Positions 16,945 through 26,855 of a stretch of 64,000 nucleotides of DNA are shown here, piece by piece. Origin of the DNA: Rhizobacter sp. (GTDB lineage Bacteria > Pseudomonadota > Gammaproteobacteria > Burkholderiales > Burkholderiaceae_C); NCBI GenBank assembly GCA_023954175.1, contig JAMLIM010000007.1:1-64000 (forward strand). Reading direction: 5' to 3'. The notes beneath the pieces are model-generated. The model worked only from the letters and a program-made list of their open reading frames with translations, ran no database searches and was not told where the DNA came from. A program made the translations under genes and the position numbers. Each line of letters opens with the position of its first letter. Within the stretch, counting starts at the first letter, position 1.

Positions 16945-17508
16945 TCAACGCGCCGGCAATGCGGGCGGCTTCGGATGCAGCCGCGCCATCGCCAGCGCAT
17001 CGACGTAGACGCCGTCGCGCAACGCGTAGGCCCGGTGCGTGCCCTCGGGCTCGAAGCCGAACTTGCGATAGAGGGCGATCGCCGCCACGTTGTCGGTGTA
17101 GACCGTCAGCTCGAGCCGCAGCGCACCGGCCCAGCGGTCGGCGTAGTCGCACATCGCGGCCATCAAGGCCGAGCCGACGCCCTGGCGCTGCGCCTCGCGC
17201 GCGACCGAGATGCCGAGCGTCAGCACATGGCGGCGACGCAATGCCAGCCCGGCCGGATGCAGGCCGGCAGAGCCGACGACCTCGCCGTCGCGCTCGGCGA
17301 TCAGCAGCAGGTCGGGCTTGCCGGGAGCGTAACTATCGGCAAGCCTCGCCTTCCAGACCTCCTCGCTCGTGAATGGAAGTTGCATCATCCCGGCATAGAC
17401 CGCGGGATCGCCCATGATGCGTGCGAGCGCGGCAGCGTCGGAGAGCGTAGCGCGCCGGATCGTGATCGCTTCCGTAGTCGCGTCCACAGCGCGGCGGCGC
17501 GGGCCCAT
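16945..17508 (-). CDS. GNAT-family N-acetyltransferase
   Basis: This 187-residue acetyltransferase has the acetyl-CoA-binding motif VAREAQRQGVGSALMAAM and, further on, NVAAIALYRKFGFEPEG, as in RimI/PhnO-like enzymes that acetylate amines or protein N-termini. I chose ATG 17508, 2 bases beyond the alaS stop; an ATG at 17532 would overlap alaS by 22 bases. It is likely cotranscribed with alaS. The substrate is unknown. Confidence 0.82.
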   Translation of the reverse strand: MGPRRRAVDATTEAITIRRATLSDAAALARIMGDPAVYAGMMQLPFTSEEVWKARLADSYAPGKPDLLLIAERDGEVVGSAGLHPAGLALRRRHVLTLGISVAREAQRQGVGSALMAAMCDYADRWAGALRLELTVYTDNVAAIALYRKFGFEPEGTHRAYALRDGVYVDALAMARLHPKPPALPAR

Positions 17509-17510
17509 CG

Positions 17511-20138
17511 TCAGACGCGCTCCGCCACCCAACCCTGCACCGAGTCGAGCGCGGCACCGAGCCGGCTCGGGTCCGTCCCGCCCGCCATCGCCAGATCGGC
17601 CTTGCCGCCGCCCTTGCCGCCGACCTGCCGGGCGACGAAGTTGACGAGCTCGCCGGCCTTGAGGCGCCCCGTCGCGTCGGCCGTCACGCCGGCCGCAAGC
17701 TGCACCTTCGCGCCATCGACGACCGCAAGCACGATCGCTGCGCTCTTCAACTTGTTCTTCAGCTGGTCCATCGTCTCGCGCAGCGCCTTCGCGTCGGCGC
17801 CGTCGAGCGTCGCCGCGAGCACCTTGAGGCCACCGACGTCGACCGCGCGCGCGACCAGCTCATCGCCCTGCGACGACGCGAGCCGGCCCTTCATCGCCGC
17901 GAGCTCGCGCTCGAGGTGGCGGATCTGGTCGAGCATCGCGTGCACGCGCGCGTTGACGTCGCCGGTCGAAACCTTGAGCGTCCCGGCGACGCCGCCGAGC
18001 GTGCGCTCCATCTCCTGCGCATAGGCGAGCGCGTTGTCACCGGTGAGCGCCTCGACGCGACGCACACCGGCCGCGACGCCGCCCTCGGCGACGATCGTGA
18101 AGAAGCCGATGTCACCGCTGCGTGCAACGTGCGTGCCACCGCACAGCTCGCGGCTGGTGCCGATGTCGAGCACGCGCACCTCGTCGCCGTATTTCTCGCC
18201 GAACAGCATCATCGCGCCGGCCTTCTGCGCCTCGTCGATCGGCATCACGCGCGCCTGCGTCGCGGTGTTGGCGACGATCTCGGCGTTGACGAGCTGCTCG
18301 ATGCGCCAGATCTGCTCGTCGCTGAGCGGTGCGTTGTGCGCGAAGTCGAAGCGTGTGCGTTCGGGCGTGACGAGCGAGCCCTTCTGCTGCACGTGCGCGC
18401 CGAGCACCTCGCGCAGCGCCTTGTGCATCAGGTGCGTCGCGCTGTGGTTGCGCACGGTGCGCGCGCGGCGTTCGGCATCGACGCGGGCGACGAAGTTGTC
18501 GCCGATCTCGACCTCGCCTTCGAGGATCCGGCCGTGATGGCCGAACACGCTCGCCTGGATCTTCTGCGTGTCCTCGACGATCACGCGCGAGCGCGCATTG
18601 CGCAGTTCGCCGCTGTCACCGACCTGGCCGCCCGATTCGGCATAGAACGGCGTGTGATCGAGCACGACGACGACATCGTCGCCGGCCTGCGCACGCTGCA
18701 CCGGCGTGCCGTCGAGGTAGAGCGCAACGACCAAGCTGCGCTCACACACCAGGTGCTCGTAGCCGTGGAAGGTCGTCGGGGCGCCGTCGTAGACGAGGCC
18801 CTGCGCCATCTTGAACTTGGCCGATGCGCGCGCCTTCTCGCGCTGCCGGTTCATCGCCGCCTCGAAGCCCGCGCTGTCGACGGTCACGCCGCGCTCGCGG
18901 CAGACGTCCGCGGTCAGGTCGAGCGGGAAGCCGTAGGTGTCGTGCAGCTTGAAGGCGGTCTCGCCGTCGATCTGTCTTGTGCCGCCGGCGAGCGCGGCCT
19001 CGAGGATCTCCATGCCGTTGGCGATCGTCTGGAAAAAGCGCTCTTCCTCCTGCTTCAGGACGTCGGTGATGCGCAGCTTGTCGCGCCGCAGTTCAGGATA
19101 TGCATCGCCCATCTCGTCGGCGAGCGGCGCGACGAGCGTGTGGAAGAACGGCCTCCTCGCGCCGAGCTTGTAGCCATGGCGGATCGCACGGCGCGCGATG
19201 CGGCGCAGCACGTAGCCGCGGCCTTCGTTGCCGGGGATCACACCGTCGGCGACGGTGAAGGCGCAGGCGCGGATGTGGTCGGCAATCACCTTGAGCGACG
19301 GCGAGTCCTTGTCGACGCCGCTCGCGCCCGCGGCCTCGACGGCCTGCCTGGCCGCCGCGAGCAGGTTCACGAACAGATCGATCTCGTAGTTGGAATGCAC
19401 GTGCTGCAGCACCGCCGCCAGGCGCTCGAGCCCCATGCCGGTGTCGACGCTCGGCTTGGGCAGCTTGTGCATCACGCCCGCCTCGTCGCGGTTGAACTGC
19501 ATGAACACGAGGTTCCAGATCTCGATGTAGCGGTCGCCGTCCTCGTCCGGCGAGCCGGGCGGGCCGCCCGCGATCTCGGCGCCGTGGTCGTAGAAGATCT
19601 CGGTGCATGGGCCGCAGGGGCCGGTGTCGCCCATCATCCAGAAGTTGTCGGACGCGTAGCGCGCACCCTTGTTGTCGCCGATGCGCACGATGCGCTCGGC
19701 CGGGACGCCGATCGTCTTGTGCCAGATGTCGTAGGCCTCGTCGTCCTCGGCGTAGACCGTGACCCAGAGCTTCTCGGCGGGCAGCTTGAAGACCTCCGTC
19801 AACAACTCCCACGCGAAGCGAATGGCGTCGTGCTTGAAGTAGTCGCCGAAGCTGAAGTTGCCCAGCATCTCGAAGAAGGTGTGATGGCGCGCGGTGTAGC
19901 CGACGTTTTCGAGGTCGTTGTGCTTGCCGCCGGCGCGGATGCACTTCTGCGCCGTCGCGGCACGCGCATACGGCCGCTTGTCGAAGCCGAGAAACACGTC
20001 CTTGAACTGGTTCATGCCGGCGTTCGTGAACAGCAGCGTCGGGTCGTCGCCCGGGACGACGGGGCTCGACGCGACGACGGCATGGCCCCGGGCCTCGAAG
20101 AATTTCAGGAACTGGGAGCGGATCTCGGAGGCCTTCAT
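17511..20138 (-). CDS. alaS: Alanine--tRNA ligase
   Basis: This 875-residue class II synthetase charges tRNA-Ala. The catalytic domain begins [15 protein letters not shown] and includes [14 protein letters not shown] and [13 protein letters not shown]. The editing domain carries the HxxxH zinc motif [17 protein letters not shown] and ...[19 protein letters not shown]. The C-Ala domain closes the protein ([15 protein letters not shown]). ATG 20138 gives the family's usual N-terminus, MKASEIRSQ. Confidence 0.97.
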   Translation of the reverse strand: MKASEIRSQFLKFFEARGHAVVASSPVVPGDDPTLLFTNAGMNQFKDVFLGFDKRPYARAATAQKCIRAGGKHNDLENVGYTARHHTFFEMLGNFSFGDYFKHDAIRFAWELLTEVFKLPAEKLWVTVYAEDDEAYDIWHKTIGVPAERIVRIGDNKGARYASDNFWMMGDTGPCGPCTEIFYDHGAEIAGGPPGSPDEDGDRYIEIWNLVFMQFNRDEAGVMHKLPKPSVDTGMGLERLAAVLQHVHSNYEIDLFVNLLAAARQAVEAAGASGVDKDSPSLKVIADHIRACAFTVADGVIPGNEGRGYVLRRIARRAIRHGYKLGARRPFFHTLVAPLADEMGDAYPELRRDKLRITDVLKQEEERFFQTIANGMEILEAALAGGTRQIDGETAFKLHDTYGFPLDLTADVCRERGVTVDSAGFEAAMNRQREKARASAKFKMAQGLVYDGAPTTFHGYEHLVCERSLVVALYLDGTPVQRAQAGDDVVVVLDHTPFYAESGGQVGDSGELRNARSRVIVEDTQKIQASVFGHHGRILEGEVEIGDNFVARVDAERRARTVRNHSATHLMHKALREVLGAHVQQKGSLVTPERTRFDFAHNAPLSDEQIWRIEQLVNAEIVANTATQARVMPIDEAQKAGAMMLFGEKYGDEVRVLDIGTSRELCGGTHVARSGDIGFFTIVAEGGVAAGVRRVEALTGDNALAYAQEMERTLGGVAGTLKVSTGDVNARVHAMLDQIRHLERELAAMKGRLASSQGDELVARAVDVGGLKVLAATLDGADAKALRETMDQLKNKLKSAAIVLAVVDGAKVQLAAGVTADATGRLKAGELVNFVARQVGGKGGGKADLAMAGGTDPSRLGAALDSVQGWVAERV

Positions 20139-20273
20139 GGACACCCTTGTTGGACACGGCACGGCGGCCCGGCGGCCGCAAGCGTCGGATTTTAGGCGGC
20201 CGGCGCTTGGACGACGCCCGCAGGCCACGCCCACGCGCTAGGATCGTCGGCGCCGGACAACGAAAGCCTCACG

Positions 20274-21515
20274 ATGCCCCACCACCCCAGCCCACCCCCG
20301 CCCGCAGGCCCGCTTGCCGGCGTGCGCGTACTCGACCTGTCGCGCGTGCTGGCGGGCCCGTGGGCGGCGCAGATGCTCGCCGACTACGGCGCCGACGTGA
20401 TCAAGGTCGAGCGCCCTGGCGAGGGCGACGACACCCGCGCCTGGGGCCCGCCCTGGTTCGGCGACGCGGCGGATCGCATGTCGGCCTACTACCTGTGCGC
20501 GAACCGCGGCAAGCGCTCGATCGCGATCGACATCGCCAGCAGCGCGGGGCAGGCGCAGATCCGCCAGCTGGCGCGCGAAACCGACGTGCTGATCGAGAAC
20601 TACAAGGTCGGCCAGCTCGCGCGCTACGGGCTCGATGCGGCGTCGCTCCAGGCGCTGAACCCGGGCCTCGTCTATTGCTCGATCACCGGCTACGGCCAGA
20701 CCGGCCCCGACGCCGCGCGCGCCGGCTACGACTTCGCGATCCAGGCCGCCGGCGGCCTGATGAGCATCACCGGCGAGCGCGACGGCACGCCCGGCAGCGA
20801 GCCGCAGAAGGTCGGCGTCGCGGTGGTCGACGTGATGACGGGCGTCTACGCGACGAGCGCGATCCTCGCCGCGCTGCACGAGCGCCACCGCACCGGGCGC
20901 GGCGCGCACATCGACATGGCGCTGCTCGACGTGCAGGTTGCGATGCTCGCGAACCAGGCCAGCAACCACCTCGTCGGCGGCCGGGTGCCGAAGCGCCTGG
21001 GCAACGCGCACGCCAACATCGTGCCCTACCAGGTGTTCGCGACGGCCGACGGCCACATCGTGCTCGCGATCGGCAACGACGCGCAGTTCGCCAAGCTCTG
21101 CGCCCTCGTGGGGCAGGCCGCGGTGGCACGCGATGCGCGATTTGCCACCAACGCGCAGCGCGTCGCGCAGCGCGCCGAACTCGTGCCGATGATCGCCGGC
21201 TGGATGCTCGCGCGCGGCACCGAGGAATGGGTCGGCGCGCTCGATGCCTGCGGCGTGCCCTGCGCGCCGATCCGCGACATCGCGCAGGTCTTCGAATCGG
21301 CGCAGGTTCGCGCGCGCGGCATGCAGGTGGCGCTCGAAACGGCCGACGGCCGCGACATGCCTGGCGTGGCGTCGCCGGTCGTGTTCGACGGTCGGCGCGC
21401 CGTCGCGGCGCAGACGCCTCCTGCGCTCGACGAACAGGGCGATGCCATCCGCGCCGCGCTCGACGCGTCGCCGGGCTGGCCGCCGGCCGAACCGAAGCGC
21501 GGAGCCGGCGCTTGA
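20274..21515 (+). CDS. CaiB/BaiF-family CoA-transferase
   Basis: This 413-residue family III CoA-transferase opens GVRVLDLSRVLAGPWAAQML. It has ADVIKVERPGEGDDTRAWGP, FEN-type IENYKVG, and the likely catalytic Asp186 in GVAVVDVMTGVYAT. Such enzymes move CoA between organic acids (formyl, succinyl, carnitine and others). It is the first gene plus-strand of the alaS promoter region, and its neighbours do not define the acid used. Substrate left open. Confidence 0.88.
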   Translation: MPHHPSPPPPAGPLAGVRVLDLSRVLAGPWAAQMLADYGADVIKVERPGEGDDTRAWGPPWFGDAADRMSAYYLCANRGKRSIAIDIASSAGQAQIRQLARETDVLIENYKVGQLARYGLDAASLQALNPGLVYCSITGYGQTGPDAARAGYDFAIQAAGGLMSITGERDGTPGSEPQKVGVAVVDVMTGVYATSAILAALHERHRTGRGAHIDMALLDVQVAMLANQASNHLVGGRVPKRLGNAHANIVPYQVFATADGHIVLAIGNDAQFAKLCALVGQAAVARDARFATNAQRVAQRAELVPMIAGWMLARGTEEWVGALDACGVPCAPIRDIAQVFESAQVRARGMQVALETADGRDMPGVASPVVFDGRRAVAAQTPPALDEQGDAIRAALDASPGWPPAEPKRGAGA

Positions 21516-21676
21516 CCACCTTGGCCCTGCATCCGAGCGCCGGCCGAGCGAATGGCCCCCGCGCCAGCACGAAACGCCACGCCATGCGCCTGCGCAAGCG
21601 GTTCGCTGTACCCTAGAGAGTTCGGAATTCCCCCCGGCCGCCGGCGCGGCGGCCCTTCCAGACGGAGAACCTCAGC

Positions 21677-23149
21677 ATGGACATGAAGACTTCCCCCCTC
21701 GCGACATTGAAGGACCCGACCCTGCTCAAGACCGACGCCCTGGTCGATGGCAAGTGGCTGCGCGGCAGCCGCCGCTTCGACGTGACGGACCCGGCGACGA
21801 GCGCCAAGCTCGTCGATGTGGCCGACCTCGGCGTCGACGAAACGCAGGCGGCGATCGACGCCGCCGCGCGCGCCCTGCCCGCCTGGCGCGCGAAGCCGGC
21901 CAAGGAGCGCGGCGCGATCCTGATGGCATGGTTCCGGCTGATGCACGAACATGCGGACGACCTCGCGCGGATCATGACGGCCGAGCAGGGCAAGCCGCTC
22001 GCCGAGGCGCGCGGCGAGGTGATCTACGGCGCGAGCTTCATCGAGTGGTTCGCCGAGGAAGGCAAGCGCGTCTACGGCGAGACGGTGCCGACGACCGACC
22101 CGAACAAGCGCTACCTCGTCATCAAGCAGGCGATGGGGGTGTGCGCCGCGATCACGCCGTGGAACTTCCCGAACGCGATGATCACGCGCAAGGTCGGCCC
22201 GGCGCTCGCCGCCGGCTGCCCGGTGATCGTCAAGCCGGCCGGGCAGACGCCGCTGTCGGCGCTCGCGCTGGCCGAGCTCGGGCAGCGCGCCGGCCTGCCG
22301 GCGGGTGTGCTCAACGTCATCACCGCTGCCAAGTCGGCTGCCATCGGCAAGCTGTTGTGCGAGAGCGAGACGGTGCGTCACCTGTCGTTCACCGGCTCGA
22401 CCGAGGTCGGCCGCATCCTCGCCGCGCAGTGCGCGCCGACGATCAAGAAACTCTCGCTCGAGCTCGGCGGCAATGCGCCCTTCATCGTGTTCGACGATGC
22501 CGATCTGGACAGTGCGGCCGACGGCGCGCTGATCAGCAAGTACCGCAACGCCGGCCAGACCTGCGTCTGCGCGAACCGGCTCTATGTGCAGGACAACGTG
22601 TACGACGCCTTCGTCGAGAAGCTCGCCGCCAAGGCGCGCGGCATCAAGGTCGGCAACGGCTTCGAGGCCGGCGTGACGCAGGGGCCGATGATCGACGACA
22701 ACGCCGTCGCCAAGATCGAGAGCCACGTCGCGGATGCGCTGAAGAAGGGCGCGAAGGTGCTCACCGGCGGCAAGAAGTCCGGCGATCGCTTCTTCGAGCC
22801 GACGGTGCTGATCAACGCGACGAGCGACATGCTGTGCGCGCGCGAGGAGACCTTCGGCCCGGTGGCGCCGGTGTTCCGCTTCAAGACCGAGGAAGAGGCG
22901 ATCGCACTCGCGAACGACACCGAGTTCGGCCTCGCGGCCTACTTCTACAGCCGCGACATCGGCCGCATCTTCCGCGTCGGCGAGGGGCTGGAGTCGGGCA
23001 TGGTCGGCGTCAACACCGGGCTGATCTCGACCGCCGAGGTGCCGTTCGGCGGCGTCAAGCAATCGGGCCTGGGGCGCGAGGGATCGCGTCACGGCATCGA
23101 GGACTATGTCGAGATGAAGTACCTCTGCCTGGGCGACATCAACAAGTAG
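21677..23149 (+). CDS. gabD: Succinate-semialdehyde dehydrogenase (NADP+-type) GabD
   Basis: This 490-residue aldehyde dehydrogenase oxidises succinate semialdehyde to succinate, the last step of GABA breakdown. It shows TPWNFPNAMITRKVGPALAAG, LSFTGSTEVGR, the general base in LELGGNAPFIVFDDAD, and the catalytic cysteine in NAGQTCVCANRLYVQ. These are GabD-like rather than PuuC-like. It lies 24 kb from gabT but in the same window as the full GABA-forming pathway. An SD-like GGAG precedes ATG 21677; ATG 21683 is an alternative. Confidence 0.9.
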   Translation: MDMKTSPLATLKDPTLLKTDALVDGKWLRGSRRFDVTDPATSAKLVDVADLGVDETQAAIDAAARALPAWRAKPAKERGAILMAWFRLMHEHADDLARIMTAEQGKPLAEARGEVIYGASFIEWFAEEGKRVYGETVPTTDPNKRYLVIKQAMGVCAAITPWNFPNAMITRKVGPALAAGCPVIVKPAGQTPLSALALAELGQRAGLPAGVLNVITAAKSAAIGKLLCESETVRHLSFTGSTEVGRILAAQCAPTIKKLSLELGGNAPFIVFDDADLDSAADGALISKYRNAGQTCVCANRLYVQDNVYDAFVEKLAAKARGIKVGNGFEAGVTQGPMIDDNAVAKIESHVADALKKGAKVLTGGKKSGDRFFEPTVLINATSDMLCAREETFGPVAPVFRFKTEEEAIALANDTEFGLAAYFYSRDIGRIFRVGEGLESGMVGVNTGLISTAEVPFGGVKQSGLGREGSRHGIEDYVEMKYLCLGDINK

Positions 23150-23194
23150 CAATGCGGCGCCGTCGGCGGGCACCGCCCCGCCGCGCGGCGCGCC

Positions 23195-24163
23195 TCAAGG
23201 CGGGTCGATATCGCCGTCGTTGGCGGCGCCCGTGTCGCGCCACTGGCTTTCGCGCCAGTTGACGAAGCCGTCGCGTCCGCTGATCTGCGCCGCCGCGGCG
23301 GAAGAGAGCGCCTGGCGCAGCAGCACGCTGGCGTCATTGCCGTCGGCAGGAAACTGGCTGATGCCGATGCCCGCTGCGATCGCGGCACTCTGGCCGGACA
23401 GCGAGAACGTCTGGCGCAGCGCCTGCAGCAGCTTGCGTGCGACGAGCTCGGCGTCCACCGGCTCCTCGGTCGATGCCAGCAACAGCGCGAACGTGTCCGC
23501 CGTCAGCGCGGCGACGACATCGCTCGAGCGCACCGCTGCCCGCAGCCGCACGGCGACCTTGCGCCGCAGCACGTTGGCGGACTCGCTGCCGAGCGTCGCC
23601 TCGATCGTGTCGAAGCCTTCAATGCGCAGCGCGAGCAAGGCCATCGGCGCAGGCTCGCGCCCGCGCAAGGCGAGCAACTGGCTCATGTGGTCGATGAGCT
23701 GCTGCCGATTGGGCAGGCCGGTGCGCAGATCGGTCGCGCTCGCCTTGCGCGCCTCGAGCTCGATGCGCTTGCGCTCGACGGCCAGGCGCAGGCTGCGCGC
23801 GGCGTCGATCGCGGCCGCGTCGGTGGCGACCGGCAGCGAGAGAACGTCCTGCACGCCGGACTGCAGCAGGCGCAGCGCCAGCGCCGCGTCGAGCGCACCC
23901 GCGATGCGCACCACGACGGCCATGTCCGGTGTCGCCTGCGCGAGGCCGGGCCAGGCCGGCAGTTGAGACGCTTCAGCGGCGCTCGCGTCGATCATCACGC
24001 CGTCGAACGCACGCTCGCCAAGCGTTGTGCTGGCTTCCCCAAGGCTGGCGCAATGCGTGACTTCGAACGGCCCGAACGGCGCGTCGGCAAGCCTTCGATC
24101 GATGACGGGCGTGGCCGCTCCATCCGTCCCGATCCAGAGAATCCTCAGTGCGGCACTTTGCAA
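23195..24163 (-). CDS. Degenerate GGDEF-domain protein with receiver-like N-terminus
   Basis: This protein of about 322 residues has an N-terminal CheY-like region (ILWIGTDG, FDGVMIDASAAEA, LLQSGVQDVLSLPVATDAA). A GGDEF-fold domain follows (DLRTGLPNRQQLIDHMSQLL). The active-site GGDEF is replaced by LTADTF in DVVAALTADTFALLLAST, so no cyclase activity is expected. I chose a TTG start at 24163 because a perfect GGAGG sits 7 bases upstream; the in-frame ATG at 24298 has no such site and adds a poorly conserved-looking tail. It is probably a c-di-GMP-independent signalling or scaffold protein. Confidence 0.75.
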   Translation of the reverse strand: MQSAALRILWIGTDGAATPVIDRRLADAPFGPFEVTHCASLGEASTTLGERAFDGVMIDASAAEASQLPAWPGLAQATPDMAVVVRIAGALDAALALRLLQSGVQDVLSLPVATDAAAIDAARSLRLAVERKRIELEARKASATDLRTGLPNRQQLIDHMSQLLALRGREPAPMALLALRIEGFDTIEATLGSESANVLRRKVAVRLRAAVRSSDVVAALTADTFALLLASTEEPVDAELVARKLLQALRQTFSLSGQSAAIAAGIGISQFPADGNDASVLLRQALSSAAAAQISGRDGFVNWRESQWRDTGAANDGDIDPP

Positions 24164-24409
24164 TTCAGTCCCTCCGATGCCTGCCCTGGCCGGGCAAGTT
24201 CGTTCGCGCCGGCCGTTCTGCGCCACCCGCGCCTGCGCGACGCCACCGAACGCGTCAACGATGCCACTTGCATCGTAGCGGCGAACGAAGCCGAGCATAT
24301 CCCGCCGATTACGCCCGCCGCGGCTTTCACGCCGTCGTCCGCAGGCGCTGCGTTAGCATGGTTCTCGAACCTGCCCCAGGGCCGGGCCCGGGAAACACTG
24401 GAGCCAGAC

Positions 24410-25144
24410 ATGAAGCGACGCTTGTTTTTCATTGCGGGCATGCAGGCCGCAGGCATGAGCCTGGCGCAGATGCCGAGCCTGGACAGCCTGATGAAGGACG
24501 TTCCCAAGCTGCCGGCGGCGACCGGCGCCACGGCGGGATCGTCCAACGTCAAGACCGACATTGCCGGCATCAAGGAAGCGCTCGCCATCGGCACCGAGAA
24601 GGCGGTGAACAGCCTCTCGAAGCCGAACGGCTACTTCGGCGACCAGGCCGTCAAGATCCTGATGCCCGGGAGCCTGCAGAAAGTGGCCGACGTGGCGCGC
24701 ATGGCAGGCTACGAGAAGCAGGTCGACGCATTCATACTGAGCATGAACCGCGCCGCCGAAGCCGCCGTGCCGCTCGCGGCCAAGATCTTCGCCGACGCGA
24801 TTCGCAACATGAGCGTGGACGACGTGCGCGGCATCCTCACCGGCGGCGACACCGCGGCCACCGACTTATTCCGCCGCAAGTCGGGCGACAAGCTCTTTGC
24901 GGCCTTCAAGCCTGTCGTGTCCAAAAAGATCAACGAGGTTGGCGCCACGCGCGCCTACAAGGACATGATGGGGCAGTACCAGCAAGTGCCCCTCATGCAA
25001 ACCAAATCGCTCGACCTCGACGACTACGTCACCCGCAAGGCGCTCGACGGCGTGTTCTATAGGGTCGGCCAGGAAGAAAAGCAGATCCGCACCAATCCGG
25101 CTGCGCGCACGACCGAACTGCTGAAATCGGTCTTCGGCAAATAG
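24410..25144 (+). CDS. DUF4197 domain-containing protein
   Basis: This 244-residue protein has a short hydrophobic, signal-like N-terminus (RRLFFIAGMQAAGMSLAQ). The helical DUF4197 body follows: IKEALAIGTEKAVNSLSKP, YFGDQAVKILMP, ...DAIRNMSVDDVRGILTGGDTAAT and a C-terminal ALDGVFYRVGQEEKQIR. Export to the periplasm is likely. The function of this family is unknown. GGAG upstream supports ATG 24410. It is divergent from the degenerate GGDEF gene and ends 165 bases before tRNA-Gly. Confidence 0.88.
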   Translation: MKRRLFFIAGMQAAGMSLAQMPSLDSLMKDVPKLPAATGATAGSSNVKTDIAGIKEALAIGTEKAVNSLSKPNGYFGDQAVKILMPGSLQKVADVARMAGYEKQVDAFILSMNRAAEAAVPLAAKIFADAIRNMSVDDVRGILTGGDTAATDLFRRKSGDKLFAAFKPVVSKKINEVGATRAYKDMMGQYQQVPLMQTKSLDLDDYVTRKALDGVFYRVGQEEKQIRTNPAARTTELLKSVFGK

Positions 25145-25309
25145 CCAAGCGGCGCAGGCCGTGCCGGCGTCCGCGCGCAACAGGACGCTTCGGAGCGAAG
25201 TCCATTGCGCCCGTCGCCGAGACAGGTTTCTGGTGTGCGAGCCGCCAGTCGATCGCCGCGCGTGAAGGCGCGTGAGGGCAGCCTGTGATCGCGTAAACTT
25301 GGCGCCGCT

Positions 25310-25383
25310 GCGGGTGTAGTTCAATGGTAGAACGGCAGCTTCCCAAGCTTCATACGAGGGTTCGATTCCCTTCACCCGCTCCA
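25310..25383 (+). tRNA. tRNA-Gly(CCC) with a mismatched anticodon stem
   Basis: A 74-nt tRNA with encoded CCA. The acceptor is GCGGGTG/CACCCGC, the T-arm is GAGGGTTCGATTCCCTT, and the anticodon loop TTCCCAA gives CCC, which reads GGG. The anticodon stem is GCAGC over GCTTC, leaving a C28-U42 mismatch where this tRNA usually has a C-G pair. All other stems are intact. Confidence 0.93.
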
Positions 25384-25437
25384 CTTCACCGCTCCAGTCC
25401 CCGAACGCCCCCGCGGCCTCGCCCGCAGGTGCGGTGC

Positions 25438-25689
25438 TCAAGGATTGGTCGACAATTCCCGGTTGATGATCTGACGCGCGCGGCGCATCGCGTAGAACAG
25501 CGCGTCGCGCGCCGTGCCCCAGCGGTAGCCGCAGGCAAGGCTCTCGTCGCGGAAGGTCTCGGCGCCGCGCGGGGATCCATCGTCGATGCGCCTGACGACG
25601 AGGGCTGCGATGTAGCCTTCGCCGAGTGGCGCCTCGACCGCGCCGGCGTAGATGCGAAACGGGCCTTCGGTACATTCTTCGAACTGCAC
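25438..25689 (-). CDS. Small hypothetical protein
   Basis: A protein of about 83 residues that I do not recognise. It reads as soluble alpha/beta: QFEECTEGPFRIYAGAVEA, IAALVVRRIDD, and a C-terminal helix ALFYAMRRARQIINREL. The start is probably GTG 25689, which has GGAGGT 3 to 4 bases further than ideal but clear; an in-frame TTG at 25701 lies upstream of that site and is less likely. It stands alone between tRNA-Gly and a divergent transporter. Amino-acid usage resembles a genuine gene. Confidence 0.6.
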   Translation of the reverse strand: MQFEECTEGPFRIYAGAVEAPLGEGYIAALVVRRIDDGSPRGAETFRDESLACGYRWGTARDALFYAMRRARQIINRELSTNP

Positions 25690-25889
25690 ATGGACCTCCA
25701 AGGCAAGCGCCTTCGCCCGCCAGGCCCCCGACTATGTGCCGCGCACGCGCGGCTGGGTATCCACCAGAGGGACGACACCCAAAAGGGGGAGAAGGCACAG
25801 CGCTTTCCCGTTCGTGCGACCGTGTTGCAAATACTCGGCGTCGTGGCCCGCCCGCGATTCAGCCGGCGATCCGCGTGCCGGAGCCCGGT

Positions 25890-26795
25890 TTGAACGCCTC
25901 CGCACCCGCGATCGACGCCGCATCCGCGCGCCGCGCGCTCGTGTTGCTCGTGATCCTGACGCTGGTCTGGGGGTCGACCTGGCCGCTCTTCTCGATGGCG
26001 GTGCACGAGGTCTCGGTCTGGACCTTCCGCGCGATTTCGGTGACGGTCGCCGGTCTGGTCGTGCTCGGCGTCGCGCGCTTTCGCGGGCAGTCCTTGCGCA
26101 TCCCGCGCAGGCACTGGCCGCGCGTCGGTATCGCGACCTTCTTCTACTTCGTGCTGTGGAACATCGCGAGCACCTACGCGGCGATCCTGCTGCCTTCGGG
26201 CCAGGCGGCGGTGGTCGGTTTCACGATGCCGCTGTGGTCGGCGCTGATCTCCTGGGCGCTGCTCGGGGAGCGGCTCGGCGCGCGCCTCGTCCTCGGCATC
26301 ATGCTCGGAGCAACCGCCGTGCTGCTGCTGATGGTGCCGAGCTTTCACGCCTACGCCAGGGCGCCGGCCGGCCTTGCGATGGGCCTCGTCGCCGCGATCG
26401 GTTGGGCGACCGGCACCTTGATCATCAAGCGCGGCAGGCTCGATGTGCCCGCCACCGTGCTGACCGGCTGGCAGTTGCTGGTCGCGGCCGTGCCGACCGC
26501 GATCGGCGCCGCGATTCTTGGCGACGGCGTCTGGTTCATGCCGTCGTGGCAGTCGATCGCGGTGATCACCTACATCGCGCTCGTGCCGATGGCGATCGGC
26601 AACGTCAGCTGGTTCGCGATCGTCGACATCCTGCCGGTCAACGTCGCCGGGTTGTCGGTCGTCGCGGTGCCGGTGGTGGCGATGCTCGCCGGCGCGCTGG
26701 TGCACGGCGAGCCGCTTGGCGCGATCCAGCTGACGGCGATGGTCTGCTGCTTTGTCGCGCTCTGGCTCGTGCTGGTGCGTCCGGGCCTGCGATAG
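25890..26795 (+). CDS. EamA/DMT-family transporter
   Basis: This protein of about 301 residues has ten predicted membrane helices arranged as two EamA repeats: LVLLVILTLVWGSTWPLFSM, then IASTYAAILLPSGQAAVVGF in the first half, and GWATGTLIIKRG with PVNVAGLSVVAVPVVAMLAG in the second. Such proteins usually export amino acids or metabolites. I chose TTG 25890 because GGAG lies 6 bases upstream; GTG 25875 is an alternative. Substrate unknown. Confidence 0.82.
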   Translation: MNASAPAIDAASARRALVLLVILTLVWGSTWPLFSMAVHEVSVWTFRAISVTVAGLVVLGVARFRGQSLRIPRRHWPRVGIATFFYFVLWNIASTYAAILLPSGQAAVVGFTMPLWSALISWALLGERLGARLVLGIMLGATAVLLLMVPSFHAYARAPAGLAMGLVAAIGWATGTLIIKRGRLDVPATVLTGWQLLVAAVPTAIGAAILGDGVWFMPSWQSIAVITYIALVPMAIGNVSWFAIVDILPVNVAGLSVVAVPVVAMLAGALVHGEPLGAIQLTAMVCCFVALWLVLVRPGLR

Positions 26796-26855
26796 GCGAC
26801 GGCCCGCGCGGCCTCGCCGCCGCAGGCGGTCGGTCGGTCAGTCGGTGTCGCTAGC

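Noticed and set aside
17916..20195. Long plus-strand frame opposite alaS
   Set aside because: Antisense to conserved AlaRS domains, with biased composition and no ribosome site.
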